From Clavelina lepadiformis (lineage: Eukaryota; Chordata; Ascidiacea; Aplousobranchia; Clavelinidae), in assembly GCF_947623445.1 (NCBI RefSeq), contig NC_135246.1, forward strand, positions 15,359,856 to 15,423,855: 64,000 nucleotides of DNA, in the 5' to 3' direction. Below, one piece after another: positions 24,074 through 37,077 of the stretch; within the stretch, counting starts at the first letter, position 1; each line of letters begins with the position of its first letter. The translations under genes were made by a program, and so were the position numbers. The notes below the pieces were generated by a model. The model was given only the letters and a program-made list of their open reading frames with translations, searched no databases and was not told where the DNA came from.

Positions 24074-26491
24074 CGTAAAGTTGAAGCGAAACATTCAACA
24101 TGCAGAAAACAGAATATTCGAAGAACTTATCAAACGTTTACCAGCGCTAATTCAATATCGCCAAAATAACACTCAAGATGCAAACAGCAAGCTCAGGTAG
24201 GATCTGCGCTTTGTGTAAAACTTCTAAGCTGACGTTTGCCTATATCCATAGCTTACTTTGCCTATATCCCTGTAGCTTAGCCTATAATTACTTGTCTGAT
24301 GTGACGTTTATGGCTCCAAAATCGAAATAAGTTATATCGTCATAGAGATACTCGTTTTTACAATCAATTTCAGGCAATCCACCAATACTAGCACTGGTTG
24401 GTATTATTAGATATTGGCTTTAAACTGTACATTGCAGTATTTTTGTTAGTTGTTATGCTCTTTAACGTAGTAGGCCTCTATACGGTTAATCCAAAATTGC
24501 AATTTACCCTTTACTTTTCTATTTTCTGTAACCCATGCATGCATAAAACAATTAAGCGTAGTTCTTTTTAAATTTAGCGCGCTTTGCTGAAGCTACAACA
24601 ACCGCTGTAACAAACGGTGCAATTGGTTACCATCGGACTCTGGTCATAGTTGCGGCACTCCTTTCGCTCCTTTTTGGGGGATTTGTAGTGTGCTACATTG
24701 TTAGACGATATCGTCTGAAAATACAAAACACCATGAAGGCAAATACAAAAATATGTGTTTCTGAACCGGACGCAGCCCTGAACGAAAATGAAAGCATACC
24801 CACACAGTGTTCTTCGGAAAATGCTGTTAATCATATCAATCAGTTTTCAACACCTTCAAGCCAGAATGAACATTTTTCAGAATCAAAAATAGGACCAGCT
24901 GGTGGCATACTGAAATGTGACTGCTTTACTGTTGAATTTCCTCCTGGCTCACTTGCCAAAGTAACCAATATTCGACTGCAAACTTTGCCGGGCAAGGATA
25001 TATACCATGATGACAAGAATTTCTTCGCCATATCTAAAGCTTTACGTTGCCAGCCTGCGGGGCTTGAGTTCCGAAAACCCTGTACGATAACTGCTGACAC
25101 ATGCTATCGGCCTGTAAGCGATTCTCCCCCTGTTTCGTTAACGGTTTTTGTGCGAGAAAACGGTGAAAAGGATGCGTGGCAGAAATTGAAGGGTTCCAAC
25201 TGCAGTCTTACTAAAGACAAAAAATTTTCGTTTAAGCTAAAGCACTTTTCTGACTACGTAGCACAGCCTGAAACAGCACAAAGTAGTAATTTAAGGAAAG
25301 ACTTAATATCGGTAGGATTTGAAGAGCATCTGTCCGATAAGGAAAAAAGCATCACTTGGTATGTTATGGATAGCAATGAAACATTTTCAAAAATTAATCC
25401 CCTTCACGGGGGAAAGATTATCATTCCTTACGAAACTTTCTCCATGTCTCTGGGTGATGACTTCTACTTAAACTTGCAATGTAATGGGCAATCTAATCGT
25501 CCCAGCCCTTGTGTTGTTATCGACAGAGAGCACGTTTTGATAAGAGCGGGCCAGGTGCGTTCAATAGAAGTTGCTATTTCTAATAATTTTTTGGTCATGC
25601 AAACCACTAACAGCGATAGAACTATGACATTTCATTACTCTGTAACCAAACACAGTGCTGCCCCTGCCACTTCTACAGACAATCGACCAGCTTTGTGGGG
25701 TCGTTTTTACTTTACTATGAGAGGGAGAAGAAGTAACAACCGCAGTGAAACACAAACAAATTACAACATTCAAAGTCAGAGCACACATATGATCGTCGGA
25801 TCCAATGGATCTATCAACGCCGCCAGTACTCCTAATATGTCTCCGCACAATTGTAGGTTACAAGGTGGCCCAGGTTCTCAATCCGCTCCTGAAATTCCCG
25901 TGATGAGGGAAATTCGCGGGAGGCCAGCTTCCAGATACCAGCAAATGTCCTCCTGTTCAACTTCCACAGACGTGTCTTCCGCATCAGACAGGAGGAGCGC
26001 ATCCAGTGAGCTGTTTCAGAGCCCGAATTATCGGTTATCATCCGATTGCCAATACCCACCCAGTTGTACCCGACAAAGCGTAAAATCAAAGATAAGACGA
26101 TTTGAACCCACTCGAGAAACTCAAGAAACCGCACCAAAGACAGCTTACAACGGAAGTGTGCATTCGCGATTAGAGGTAAATATCTATTTCGTATACTTAT
26201 TAATATTAAGTTGTTTCAGTTGAACATAAATGATGGGCTGTAAAAGATTGAACATCGAGTGAAATGAATGTATTTAAAATTAAGCAAGACAGTGAAGAAT
26301 ATGCCAGATTTTTTAATTTCCACCAACAGCACAGAACCATGCAAGACCGCGAAGTGAACGCGTTGAACAATTCATCAGAAATGGAAGAAAGTACACGCGA
26401 CAGTGAGCAGCACTTGCTGAGTGATGTGGAATCTCGAAGCGATTCGGATTCAGACGATTATCAGAAAACTGTTCATTCATCTCTAGTGTGA
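24074..26491 (+). CDS. single-pass membrane protein with ZU5 domain (UNC5-like), 5' partial
   Basis: Four exons found: 24074-24196, 24374-24396 (only 23 nt), 24578-26175, 26285-26491. They stay in frame and give about 650 aa; the N-terminus and signal peptide were not found. Order of parts: a charged, probably helical extracellular segment; a Ser/Thr-rich stalk spanning the microexon; a transmembrane helix at 24637-24702 (TLVIVAALLSLLFGGFVV); an RRYR stop-transfer; and a ZU5 domain at about 24880-25270 (VEFPPGSLAKVTNIRL, CQPAGLEFRKPCTI). A second conserved-looking beta-rich segment (about 25290-25640) could be a UPA-type domain. The tail is Ser-rich and disordered with an acidic end. UNC5 receptors share TM-ZU5-UPA, but no death domain is seen here. 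The last acceptor is weak. An alternative ends the protein near 26223-26245 by intron retention or a 44-nt intron. Confidence 0.75.
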
Positions 26492-27436
26492 TGTAGCCAT
26501 TGAGCCTGTGCAAATCAACAACATAAAAAACACACAACTTCCTTTATTATATAACCACTGGTTTGGCCACATATCAATGGTCGTTAGCTATTTAGCGACC
26601 GCAGGCGAGCCAAATCGCTATTATAAAGTGCATGACATCCTGCACTTCCAAACTAGCGTGAAGCTGGTTACCGATTCTCTCGTTACTTGATCAAAATAAG
26701 AATCTGGTAATTTTTCAAGTAGTTTCTTCATCAGTTACTTGTTTGGAGATGAAATTGGTTACATGTTATCTCTCTACTTATTCATTTATTTTTAAATGAT
26801 AAGAATATTTACCGATATTGAATAGTTTGCCAGATAATAATCAGCTTCACGCCGGTCTTAACTAAAGCTAGACATACAGGACGTTGTAGTTTACAAAAAT
26901 GGTAGAATGATTTGGTTCTCCATAAGAATGAGCTATTGCATATATATGCTTCATCTTTTAAAATATCTTAACATGCTTTTTGTTGTGAATTGCTATGAGC
27001 GTTTGATCATTGCTTCATATCTCTCTTGTATAAGGTTTTGAGCTGACCACTAGTAATTTCAATGTATATTGCATTCGATTTATTGTGTGATTAATAGTTG
27101 GCTTAACATTGAAGACTATATTGACAGTTGTCTCAAGTTGGAGAAAAAATATTCACATTACATCATAATTGCGCAAACGGTTTTAAACTGCATGATTGGC
27201 TAAAAAAACCGCCGCTCCCCTTCTAAGTGATTTTTTGTTAGGTATTTTTGGAAGGGGAAACTGTGAGGGGGATTACAAGGGTGTGAAGGTGTTGAGTGAG
27301 TTTCAAACTTTTTCGTTTTATGTGGCTGACTTTTATATCCTGGTGTATTTTCTAAATATTTGTTTTGCCCGGCTTTCTACCTGAGACGCGTGTTCTGTAT
27401 TTTCTGTAAATTTCTTTTGTTAGAATGGAGCAGGTA

Positions 27437-27473
27437 AATAAAGCATTCGGACTTTGGCCTGAAAGGCAATAAA
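27437..27473 (+). terminator. candidate poly(A) signals for the ZU5 gene
   Basis: Two AATAAA motifs (27437-27442 and 27468-27473) lie about 0.95 kb after the stop codon. They imply a long 3' UTR and a 3' end close to that of the convergent ZP gene. Confidence 0.5.
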
Positions 27474-27793
27474 GTACAAGGCAAAGAATGAGTTAGGAAG
27501 ACACTAAACTTGTTAACATATGTTGTTAACTGCATAGACAAAAGTCTTGGTACTTGACCAAAAAATCATTTATTCATAAAAATGAGTCGGAAATGAACAT
27601 GAATGATCCTCAAAATCATTTCACAAATAAATCTGACAAAATAATCATACCAACAAGGAATTGTCAGATTTTTATTTGACAAAAAACATTTGTGCAGCAA
27701 AACATATACTTACAAGTTACAACAGCAGTTAACAAAGCGTACGGAGCAGAAGAAAGTGGAAACAATTAAACAATAAAGCACTTTCATTGTGTT

Positions 27794-27799
27794 TTTATT
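27794..27799 (-). terminator. ZP gene poly(A) signal
   Basis: AATAAA on the minus strand, 232 nt past the ZP gene stop codon. Confidence 0.55.
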
Positions 27800-28030
27800 A
27801 AACCTCTTTTACTCATTCTTTAAACTTTTTTCCCTAAAACAGGTTTTAGTTTGCGTTTGCATTATTTTTCAAACCGACGTTAGAGGATTTTCCCGTCTTA
27901 TGTACAGTAGAATAACGTTAACACAAAAGTAATACCCTTGAAAACCATGAACCTTCTTTAGTAAACAATAGCAATTTACAAACACGACAAAAGCAAAGAT
28001 TCAAAAATTCACAAAACAGTCCTTCGATTT

Positions 28031-31000
28031 CTATGCAAGAAGATTTTCCTCGTGCACTTTAGCGACCCTTCTCTTGGGAGCTCTCTCCTGCTTCATCGCG
28101 CGGCAGCGCACGCAGCCCAAAACAATTATTCCAACAATAACAATGAGAGCAACGGAGGCTACGATTGGAATCACGATTATCAATGGCGAATTCTGTTGCT
28201 CTTCTGCACCGGTTTCGTCTGCATAATGGAATCAATAGAATAACGTAACAATTGACCGAGCGATGTCATAGCTTTAAGTTAATGATCAATAGTCTTAACA
28301 ACAGTGTTGCGTGTTGTTACAACACTCATTGCTGGAGAAGTTTACCTTCGTGGTAGTTGATGTAGAACGGGCCAATTGTGATTCTTTCGTGACCCAGACT
28401 GTTATTGCTAAGTTCAAACAATGTTTTTTCGACCTCCATGTCAACTGATCGTCGTTTTCGGCGATTGAGCGTCTCAGAGCATCGCTAATCAAAACAGGCA
28501 AATGTTAAAAATAGTAAAGCGCAGTTTTTGTCACCTGAGACGGTCATTCTGACATACCGGGCGGCAGTCGTGTTTGGAGAGATCGCATAGGTCAACACGG
28601 CAGTGTATGAAGGTTGTGTTGTGGCCTTTAAATTTAAAAATTTGTGTCTTAAAGTCTGCGGCCCTCGATTCTCCGTTACTGAAGACCTCGATCGAGTTTT
28701 GCAGTACATCTGGGACGGCACAACTGGAAGAAAAATATCGATAAATAAAATTTCATAAAACCAAATCACATCAAATCAACAAATCACTGGAGATAAAAAC
28801 AGTATGATTAATACTGCGTTCTGGTAAAATCGCTACAAAATATTGTGCACTGCATGTTTCTGTACGAACCCATTCGATATTAGCTGTATCGAGGGCAAGC
28901 TAGATGGGTTACTGAGAGGTGTTCCCCAGCAGTTGGTTGCTATTACAGAGATCCGGGTATCCGTAGTACTAACAAATGCCTGCAAATGTAACATGCACAA
29001 GCTTACGAATGATGAATAGTTTGAATGAATGAATGTATGATGAATAGTGGCACCGTATAGCCATGGTTTCCATTAGTTTTGTTGCCAACTACAGCGTCGA
29101 CCATATTCAGCTTTGATTGAGTTGCGGTTTCCTGATTATACGAAAACATTTCAAAGCGCTAAATGGTTCATACCCGAATGTGCAGAACGTCACGGGTTTT
29201 GTATATTGTTTTTCTTTCAATATGCAGGTAGGTTTCATCAGTGTAAGGCCACATGTAAATTAAATACTTCCCTACTCCATCCAGCTTGTTAAGATCATGT
29301 GACCTGGTCGAATATGGATAGACGTTATTACAAGACAATAAAAATTTTTATCCTGTTGTAAAACTTTGCAAAATAAATTAGCTTTTGCGGAGAAGAAGTA
29401 ACGTTTGAAGAAAAATTAAACAGCTAACTCACGATGCATCTAGCACTCTAATGCCGGGTTGTTCATCCCTGTCGATATCTGGAAGCAGGTCACTTATAAA
29501 TTTCGGTAAGGGGTAGTTTTTACCGGGAATAACCACTGTGCCATTTGGCAGAGTAACCGGGGGTAAAATGGGCATTCCGGCAATTTCAACTCCTTCCAGA
29601 ACGGGAGCTCTCTCCGGTACAAAATCGTCTGGTACTTCCCCATCTAAACTGTAGTTAGAAGGGCCCATAGCAGCGTCCAAAAGATCAGGATAAACAGTTG
29701 GACTCCCGTCAACTACGTCTCCACCTTCTGGTATCCTCATCGGAGCTCTGTAGGGTCCTTCAAATACGCCATTACGGTTGGGTTGTCCATAGTGAAAGTT
29801 TACAAACCCAACGCCCCTGCAAAATAAAACTGCATTGAACATACGAAGCATTATTGTGGGTTTGAGGTTTGTTCCGTTACAAAAAGCATTTGTTGGTATC
29901 TTCAATGAAAAAGTCTAATTTGACAACCGAGTAGTGCTTATCAGTTGTGATAAAGTTAGGCACTGTATATTCATTCACTCACGCTATTTCATGACCACTC
30001 TGCAATGTGGTCGGCAAGTTCTTAGATTTAAACGCGCAGCTCCAGCGCGCTTCTAGAGTATTGCCAGATGACACACCACCACCATTGCTGATTGATTTCT
30101 TGTTGGTGAGGACGTTTGAGTAGATGAAATGCGTTTCATTTTTCTATGAATTTGATAATATGGAAACCATTGTTAAAAATATTAAGTCAAATAGGGTTCA
30201 ATGAATGTACAATCATATAAGTTTTAGTTTTAATGTGGTCAACAGAAAAAGAACTGAATTGATAAGTTATTGCTGAATCGTAACGTGTGCTTCAGTAAAG
30301 TGCATGAATTAAATAAATAGATTTAGCGAGGTAGGCTGTATCTGTAAAATCAAAGTAAATAATTCAGTACTATGAAAATGCTTGCGGAATAGCTTTACCT
30401 GTATCATATTTTCGCAGTCGGCCAAAAAATGTCTGATTGAAAACACCCAGTATTCACTATTTCCAATTGTTTTTTTAACGCCCTCACATTTTGTGTCTCT
30501 CAAGGTAAGCAAACCGTAGACTTGAATGACCCAGGGCTCGACTTTGATCTTCATCAAATTAGGATGACAGGTGACTTGAAAACTCGATCTTGCAAGGGCT
30601 GAGACTGCAAAAAAACATTTAACTCCAAACAGGTTATGAAAAACAGGAAGCTATGAGGTCTACAGACGAGTAACAGTGCGTTGCGTGACACATAACAGGT
30701 AACGGGGGAAGTATAAACGGATATTTCCTGGGATAAACGTGACAGGATATATTTAATCTTGATTACAACACTTGAAATTTGTTCAGCTTACGAAAGCTAC
30801 TGATAGTTTTCCCCATGCTTGTTGGGTATACTTACGCCTGCAGTCGGTGATACCGTCTCCAATAAATTGCTTCATACACTCACACCTATAACCGCCGGCC
30901 AAGTTAATGCATCTTGCGTTTATGTGGCAGATGTCTTCGTGATTCGCACACTCGTCGGTGTCTAACATGTGTAACATTGTGACATGGAATTTGCATGGAA

Positions 31001-33828
31001 AAACAACACAAAAACAAAACAGATTTGAGAAATTGACAGTATATTACCGACACAAGTTGTATTGGCGTGATTCAAGTGATACCCTCGCGGGCATCGACAA
31101 GCGTAGGTCCTCATAAAGTTTTCACAAGAGCCTCCGACACAAGAGGTCGGATCGTCGCATTCGTTGATGTCAACGCAAGTTTTTCTAAACCGGAAAAACG
31201 CAGGTAAATCAGCAAACTCAAATTTAGTACTGACAATGACAACATTTTGGATTAGACACAAGAAATGACCAAGCCTAACACAAAATGGAAGTAATGACAT
31301 GGCAAAGTCGACCAAACAAGAAACTGATTCTTTACTTTGTAGCATCCCATCTCACACCACGCCAACAAACACATTTGTATGATCCTGGTGCATTTTCGCA
31401 CCAGCCATATCCGCAAGGATTCCCGGCGCATTCGTCAATATCTGAACAAACGACAAAACGAGCTGTAATATACGATCCAAATAAAGCATATTACAATTGT
31501 ATTGTGAACGCAACTAACCGATGCAACCGCCATACTTTGAGAGGCGATAGCCTGGAGAGCACTGGCTCGAAGGATCTTGCTGAGACGACTGCACAGCGGC
31601 ATCGCCGGCTTGAATGTCTTGTGATGCGGCGCCTGGTTCTGTAACATAAATTTGGAACAAGTTTTTTTGAATGTTCATGAACCAGCAGTAGATAGACAGG
31701 TATCGATTGGTACTTTAAGCCCTGGAAAAATAGTCAAGTTTTTACTTAAAACTTCAGACAGATTTGTACCGTCAATGCAGTTTCCATCGGTGTTTGCAAC
31801 TTGCCCTAGAGGACAATCGATGGTTCCCAACCCGGTATTGTCCTTATTTTCTATTTCTTCATCAACATTTGGGTCGCCTTGATCCAAAACAACACCTTGA
31901 GTTTCATCATCTTTATTTTTGTTTTAAAATGAAAACATTTTTCCTGTTATTTTAAGCTTTATAGTTTCGTTTATTTTTTCGCCATTGACTATGGCGAGCG
32001 AAAATAAGTAATGCTATAGCCTTATTTTTGTAGCAAAGCGTTACAAGATATAGCCTATGCTCGCAGGTTACAAACACTCAACGAACAGGATAAAAGTAGC
32101 AAAGTCGGGAAGCTTAAAACGTGCATGATGTTAACTTTATACGGCATCTTTACACAAGTAATTGTCAATACTCATTACCCACCGTCATCATGGTGATGAT
32201 AAAACTGTTCACAGAGTGGATAATTACTGAAAGACCCACAGTCGTCGGCGATCCACTTCAGGTTATCTAAACCAGATATGGCAACACAGTTGGTGTTGTT
32301 GCCGCTTGCTGCTACGGGTTGATTGTCTGCCCAGTTTTGATCGGTTCCAGTCAAATAGACTGGAGCAACTTTGGTCTTTCCCCAATAGAATCTACTTCCT
32401 GAAAGGAAATAGAAATAAAATATTTCAGGTTACCGTAAAATATCGAAAAAAAATCAAATATCTTACCCTGGTCTCGGCTCGCTCCGACCCAGAATGTTTT
32501 CTTTCTCCAATCAGCTACGTTTTGGAACAAAGTCTTTGAAAACTCGATTTCATTCAATGATTCAAGTTGAGCCAACTCTTCTGCTTCTTGCTCGCATAAG
32601 ATATTAGCGTGTTCAAAGTTTAAAGCGGGATACATTAGGATAGTGTACTCTTTGCCTTCGTGATTGCCTGCAAAAGTTAATTTAATTTGAATTTAAGACT
32701 GATCAATTAGGTTTATGAATATTAGTCTGTTATAACCCAGTGTTGTTAACGGGGCTGTTTTGTTTACAACCAGAGTCTAACTGTAACCAAAAGATCGTCC
32801 TTGTTAAGTTACAGCCTGTATTTGATTAATTAACCCCCAATTAATCACATTTAAACCCAGGATGTGACGTAGTAAAGATTAATTGTCATACATGCTTTTG
32901 GTAACGAATACAAAAAATTAATCTCTAGCTAAACAATTGGTGCCCAGAGTCCGGGCAAAATAAACAAAAAGGATTCTTTGCAGGATGTGTGGGTCTGACG
33001 CAATATTTTTGGGCGGAAGTATATTACGAACCGGTCTTCCTGTCAACAACTTATACCTCCCATCATGCAAAAGTTATGTCATACAAATACCTTTGATGGG
33101 CTGCTCCACGGATGTAGGGTCTAAAAACAAGAAAACCTTGTTGTGAATAGTGTGTAATTTTTATACACGTTCAACAGAAAAGAGATAAAACATAACCAAT
33201 TTTGCACCACTGTTAGTTCTATACTTGGACGCTTTTACTTATAATGTCGCTTTTACGAAAACTTTTTTACCGTACTGAAGGTTCCTGTAGATATCAACGC
33301 CAGTACGCCCTCCCACTCCATTAACACAGGAATAATCTTCACCATTTTTGTCAAATCTACAAAGAACATCGAGCCAGTCAACGTTGATAACGTCTGCATG
33401 AAAGTAACTAATTTTTATTCCATTTCCAAAATAACTATATAGGCCTATACCTTGTTTTATCGGACAACTGAACCAGGCAGGTTTTGTTATGGATTCCGAA
33501 ATATTTAATATGGTGCGTGTTTGCAACGTCAAAGCAAGAGGTTTTAGCTGCTTCGTCGCTTCTCGCATCAGCCGCTGTAGCCAAACGTTTGTGTCCAGTT
33601 CCTGGGTCGACATTGTACATGAAATCCTTGGAATAGCTGAAACAACCCTCATGTTCAAAGTCACTTGCTGGAAAAGAAATTTTGTCTAAGTACCGGTGTT
33701 TGTTCGCGCTTTGAAAAATTAAAATCGTGATAAGTAAAAGCAGAGAAATCTAACTGCCCACCTGGCTCCTGCTGCATGGTTATCATGCCGTTAGAAATTA
33801 AAATCAAACAAATTAAGAGCTTCATCAT
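28031..33828 (-). CDS. CTLD-cbEGF-ZP transmembrane protein
   Basis: Nineteen exons (descending): 33828-33762, 33667-33451, 33407-33271, 33120-33091, 32667-32467, 32398-32183, 31895-31770 (or from 31910), 31638-31519, 31441-31336, 31184-31048, 30961-30836, 30604-30399, 30143-29983, 29816-29433, 29303-29174, 28979-28870, 28723-28558, 28484-28346, 28218-28031. The joined frame is 988 aa. Order: signal peptide ([14 protein letters not shown]); an unassigned Cys-containing domain (exons 2-3); C-type lectin domain (exons 5-6); three calcium-binding EGF domains (exons 9-11, DIDEC, DINEC, DTDEC); ZP-N (exons 12-13, [10 protein letters not shown]); a 128-residue Pro-rich linker (exon 14); ZP-C (exons 15-18, FIHCRVDLC). 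A furin-type site RRKRRS (888-893), a transmembrane helix (about 939-962) and a 26-residue basic tail follow. ZP modules polymerise into extracellular filaments after furin cleavage. A role in egg coat or epithelial matrix is inferred, not shown. Confidence 0.9.
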
Positions 33829-34467
33829 TTGAATTGCTGCTAAACTTTCAGGATTGCCTTAACGTGGCCTCCGGCTTGCAGCTTTGGTGAAACGTAATCA
33901 AACAAATTTGATTCAGTTGGTCCGATTAAAAACAGCTAATGACGCTATACTGTCTGAACTAATGACGAATACAAAGATTATTTAAAATTAACCAGAACAA
34001 ATGAAAATAATTCTAGCTTTAAAAATTTATAGGCTAACTTGTTTTGACTTGAAGTGGCTCAGGTAAGCTTTAAGTTATTTACCCTATATAAAAAATACGT
34101 TTAATTTTAAATGAAGAAATTAATCAAGCAAAAACAACGCAACGCGTAGGAAGTTAGTTTTATTCATCAATCCCCCATCTAACAGCAAAACAATCGCCCC
34201 TTCACCACAAATGACATACGGTTCAGAAATTTGCTGGCAGGCGGGAAATCCGCCTGAAACTGAATATCATCCAATACTCATTCTTGGAAGCAAAGCCGAA
34301 CAGTCTTCTTTAACTGTGACAGACATTGAAAACATTTTCTGGAAGCCATATGCTAGACGCGTCTACATTTCCATGCTGGGTCACGTACTTGGATCTGGAT
34401 GGTGGGTGGTCTTTGAGCACAACTGCACAACTTTAAATCCTTAGTGCGTCGTAACCTATATTTTCGA

Positions 34468-34835
34468 TGCAAAATACTTCCAATCTGATAAACATGAGAT
34501 GAGCAACGCATCCTCACCACAATAGACGGTACGAAATGTGTTTACCTTTTAACTGTTCGCTACGCCCTCACGCAATCGATTAAGGTTTTGCGCACTTTGA
34601 TCGTGCGCTTTTATATTCGTTTCCTTGCTCACTGACGAAAAAGTTGTATTTAGCCTATGTATTGCAGATATATTTATTTTCACAAATTGTGTAACTTCCC
34701 TATGAACCCCCACATGCTTTTATGAACCGGTTGGTTACTTTTAGTTTATTTGCGTTTTGTAAATTGTAGTGGACCCACTGTAACGTGCAGTGATTAAATA
34801 GGCTGATGAATAAGCAATTATTTTGTACAAACTAT
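34468..34835 (+). repeat. diverged direct repeat, copy 1
   Basis: It aligns collinearly with 38678-39095. Shared blocks include TACTTCCAATC, GTGTTTACC, GCCCTCACGCAATC and TAGTGGACC, ending at TTGTACAAAC. It lies about 0.65 kb upstream of the ZP gene start codon. Confidence 0.75.
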
Positions 34836-36882
34836 ATAAATGTCCTAAAACTTCAACCACGTATTATGCCACATACTTTTCCCAGAAAAAACAGATGCAG
34901 CATCACTAAACGGGTGCATGTTAAAGTATGAGAGCAAAACAACTGATCATGAAATTTAATACATTATAAGGCCCAGTGAAATGCTTCAAACAAAATTTAG
35001 AAAAATTGATAACTCTAAAACACAAAAAATGCAGTGAGAATCGGCATAGTTCACTGTCTTTAGTCTTCACAAACAAACGCATAAGTAGCTTAAAGATTAT
35101 TCTGACGTCCTGGACTGCTGGTACAACTGCCTTACATTGCTATACATTATTTGTTAGCACAACTCTACACAGAAGCACACCTATAGCCTGATTTTTCCTG
35201 AAAAGGTAAGCATATGCTAAGCACTATAGCTAGCCATGACCATTCACACTCGCACTAGTAGTAATAGGTATCTTCATATATGCCATAAACACACAGTATT
35301 TATCAAACATGTCGGTATGTTTAAAGTTTAAACGGTACATTTTCTTGAAACCTTACGCTATGTTGGCCCGCAGACTTAGTAGGCCAGTATGGAATAAATC
35401 AACTCTGCGTACCGGATAGCGTAATTTGATTTTAAATGGCTGATATGCACCAACACTAACAACCTTGCACCAACATATGTGTGCAATGTGCACCGGCTAA
35501 TCAAGTATAAAAGAATACAGTATAACTGGCCTGTAATAGAGCTTCGTTTAGTTCGTCAGCTTGGCCCAATGAGACATATTTTTTTCGATTCCCGCAGAAT
35601 TAAGCCTATGTAGGCTACATTTAATGTGTTCTCCAGTTAGTTTTATTAGGGTTCGCATAACTCGACGGTTTGATACTTCGGTTTCTTTACACCAAGTAAA
35701 ACAACTCAAGTGATGAATGCAATTTAGTTGTGTGAATGTTTGAGTTTATAGAAAACGTATTTTCATTGCGTTAATGAACCTGTTATTTATCCTGCATATA
35801 AATGGATGAATTCATATTAATTGTGTGAATGTGTGTTTTGTGCGTTTCCCCAGTTTCTAAACCAAGTTGAAATGACTAATAAACGTCAATTGCATTACTG
35901 TATTGTCTTTTAAAATTCAACGTGTTATCCGGGAGCCACGTGCAGATGCCTCACTAGTGAACTTGAGCTTGAGCTTGAGCTGTAGTGTAGCAGCAGGGGA
36001 AGGCGATCCAAAGCAGGACACAACGTTTTCACGTTTTGTTGCTTGTGCTTGTTCTGAAAAATTAGCGGCGCGAAAGCCATTGCACATGCAGCAATGAAGC
36101 AAAAAGTGTTTTGCAATTAGCAATCTAAAATATTTATTGGTGAACAGGGGGCCTACGAAGAATAAAAGGTTAAAAACGACTGGTCTAACTCTTTGGTCTG
36201 TTTTTTCAATCGTAAAGGGCAGCGCACTCCTAAATGGTCATTATCTACTTGGTCTTTCTCACCTACCTTCGTATTTTTCCACACCCTTGCAACAGACACT
36301 GAACGAGCTTTGTTGAAAAAGGTTTTTTCTTCTGTTTTCACTCCGACCCCTTGAATGCATTTGTAGCCGACGATAGGCGCAATTTTAAATGAAGTAATAA
36401 TCTAATTCAATGTGTTATGCGCTCCCTTCCCGGATAGAATACAAAAGAGTAAGATACAGCTTTGTACTTTAGATAGAAAATTTTAAGGAATTGTGTTGTA
36501 ATACAATGAACTCGCTTTGTGATCTAGTGCATGTTGCGTTTCCCGCAAAGTTTCCGCAGTCATGTTGTCTCGGAAAATAAATTTATCCATTATTCTTTGA
36601 TATCATGCTTACCTGTAACAACGGACGTCTGCCCTTTAGTTACATTTTGCATTCATTTTGGTCGTTGTCACGTTGGCAAACAACAACAACAAACAAACAA
36701 CATAACCAACCGTATAAAAAACGATGAGGTTGTGCGGTAGACGACGTTAGATTAGCCTATACACATATATCTCAGTCAACAAAATAAAAGCTACCCTTGG
36801 AATTACAATAGGCCTACGTTTTGTGCCAGCGGTTAAATGATTTACTAGCGAAACGTGTCTAACTTTCTGTCTTACATTAGAC

Positions 36883-37077
36883 CAGGGATGTCCAACCTGC
36901 GGCCCGCGGGCCGCAGTGCGGCCCACCTGAGATTTTTGTGCGGCCCGCTAGTCATTTTCACTACAAACGTATGTACTTCATGTACCGATTTTTCTTAAAA
37001 TTTAATAGGTTTTGCGGCCCATTCAATTATTTCAAGTGACAATGCGGCCCACTATAATAAAAGGTTGGACATCCCTG
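36883..37077. mobile_element. 195-bp hAT-like MITE with 8-bp TSD
   Basis: The TIRs are CAGGGATGTCCAACC and GGTTGGACATCCCTG. The flanking 8-bp duplication is CATTAGAC (36875-36882) and GATTAGAC (37078-37085), one mismatch. Subterminal repeats of GCGGCCC fill the short interior. No coding capacity. Confidence 0.88.

Larger units (their letters stand above)
26492..28030. other. convergent 3' regions of the ZU5 and ZP genes
   Basis: No coding exon is seen. The poly(A) signals on the two strands (27437-27473 forward, 27794-27799 reverse) mark two convergent transcription units whose ends are only a few hundred bases apart. Confidence 0.55.

Noticed and set aside
24688..24690. GTG as start of the ZU5 protein
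   Set aside because: The frame is open upstream through a transmembrane helix and a stalk to a splice acceptor at 24577; eukaryotic starts at GTG are not expected.
34211..34444. 77-codon forward frame with several Trp residues
   Set aside because: No homology, splice context or codon evidence; it lies in a repeat-rich spacer.
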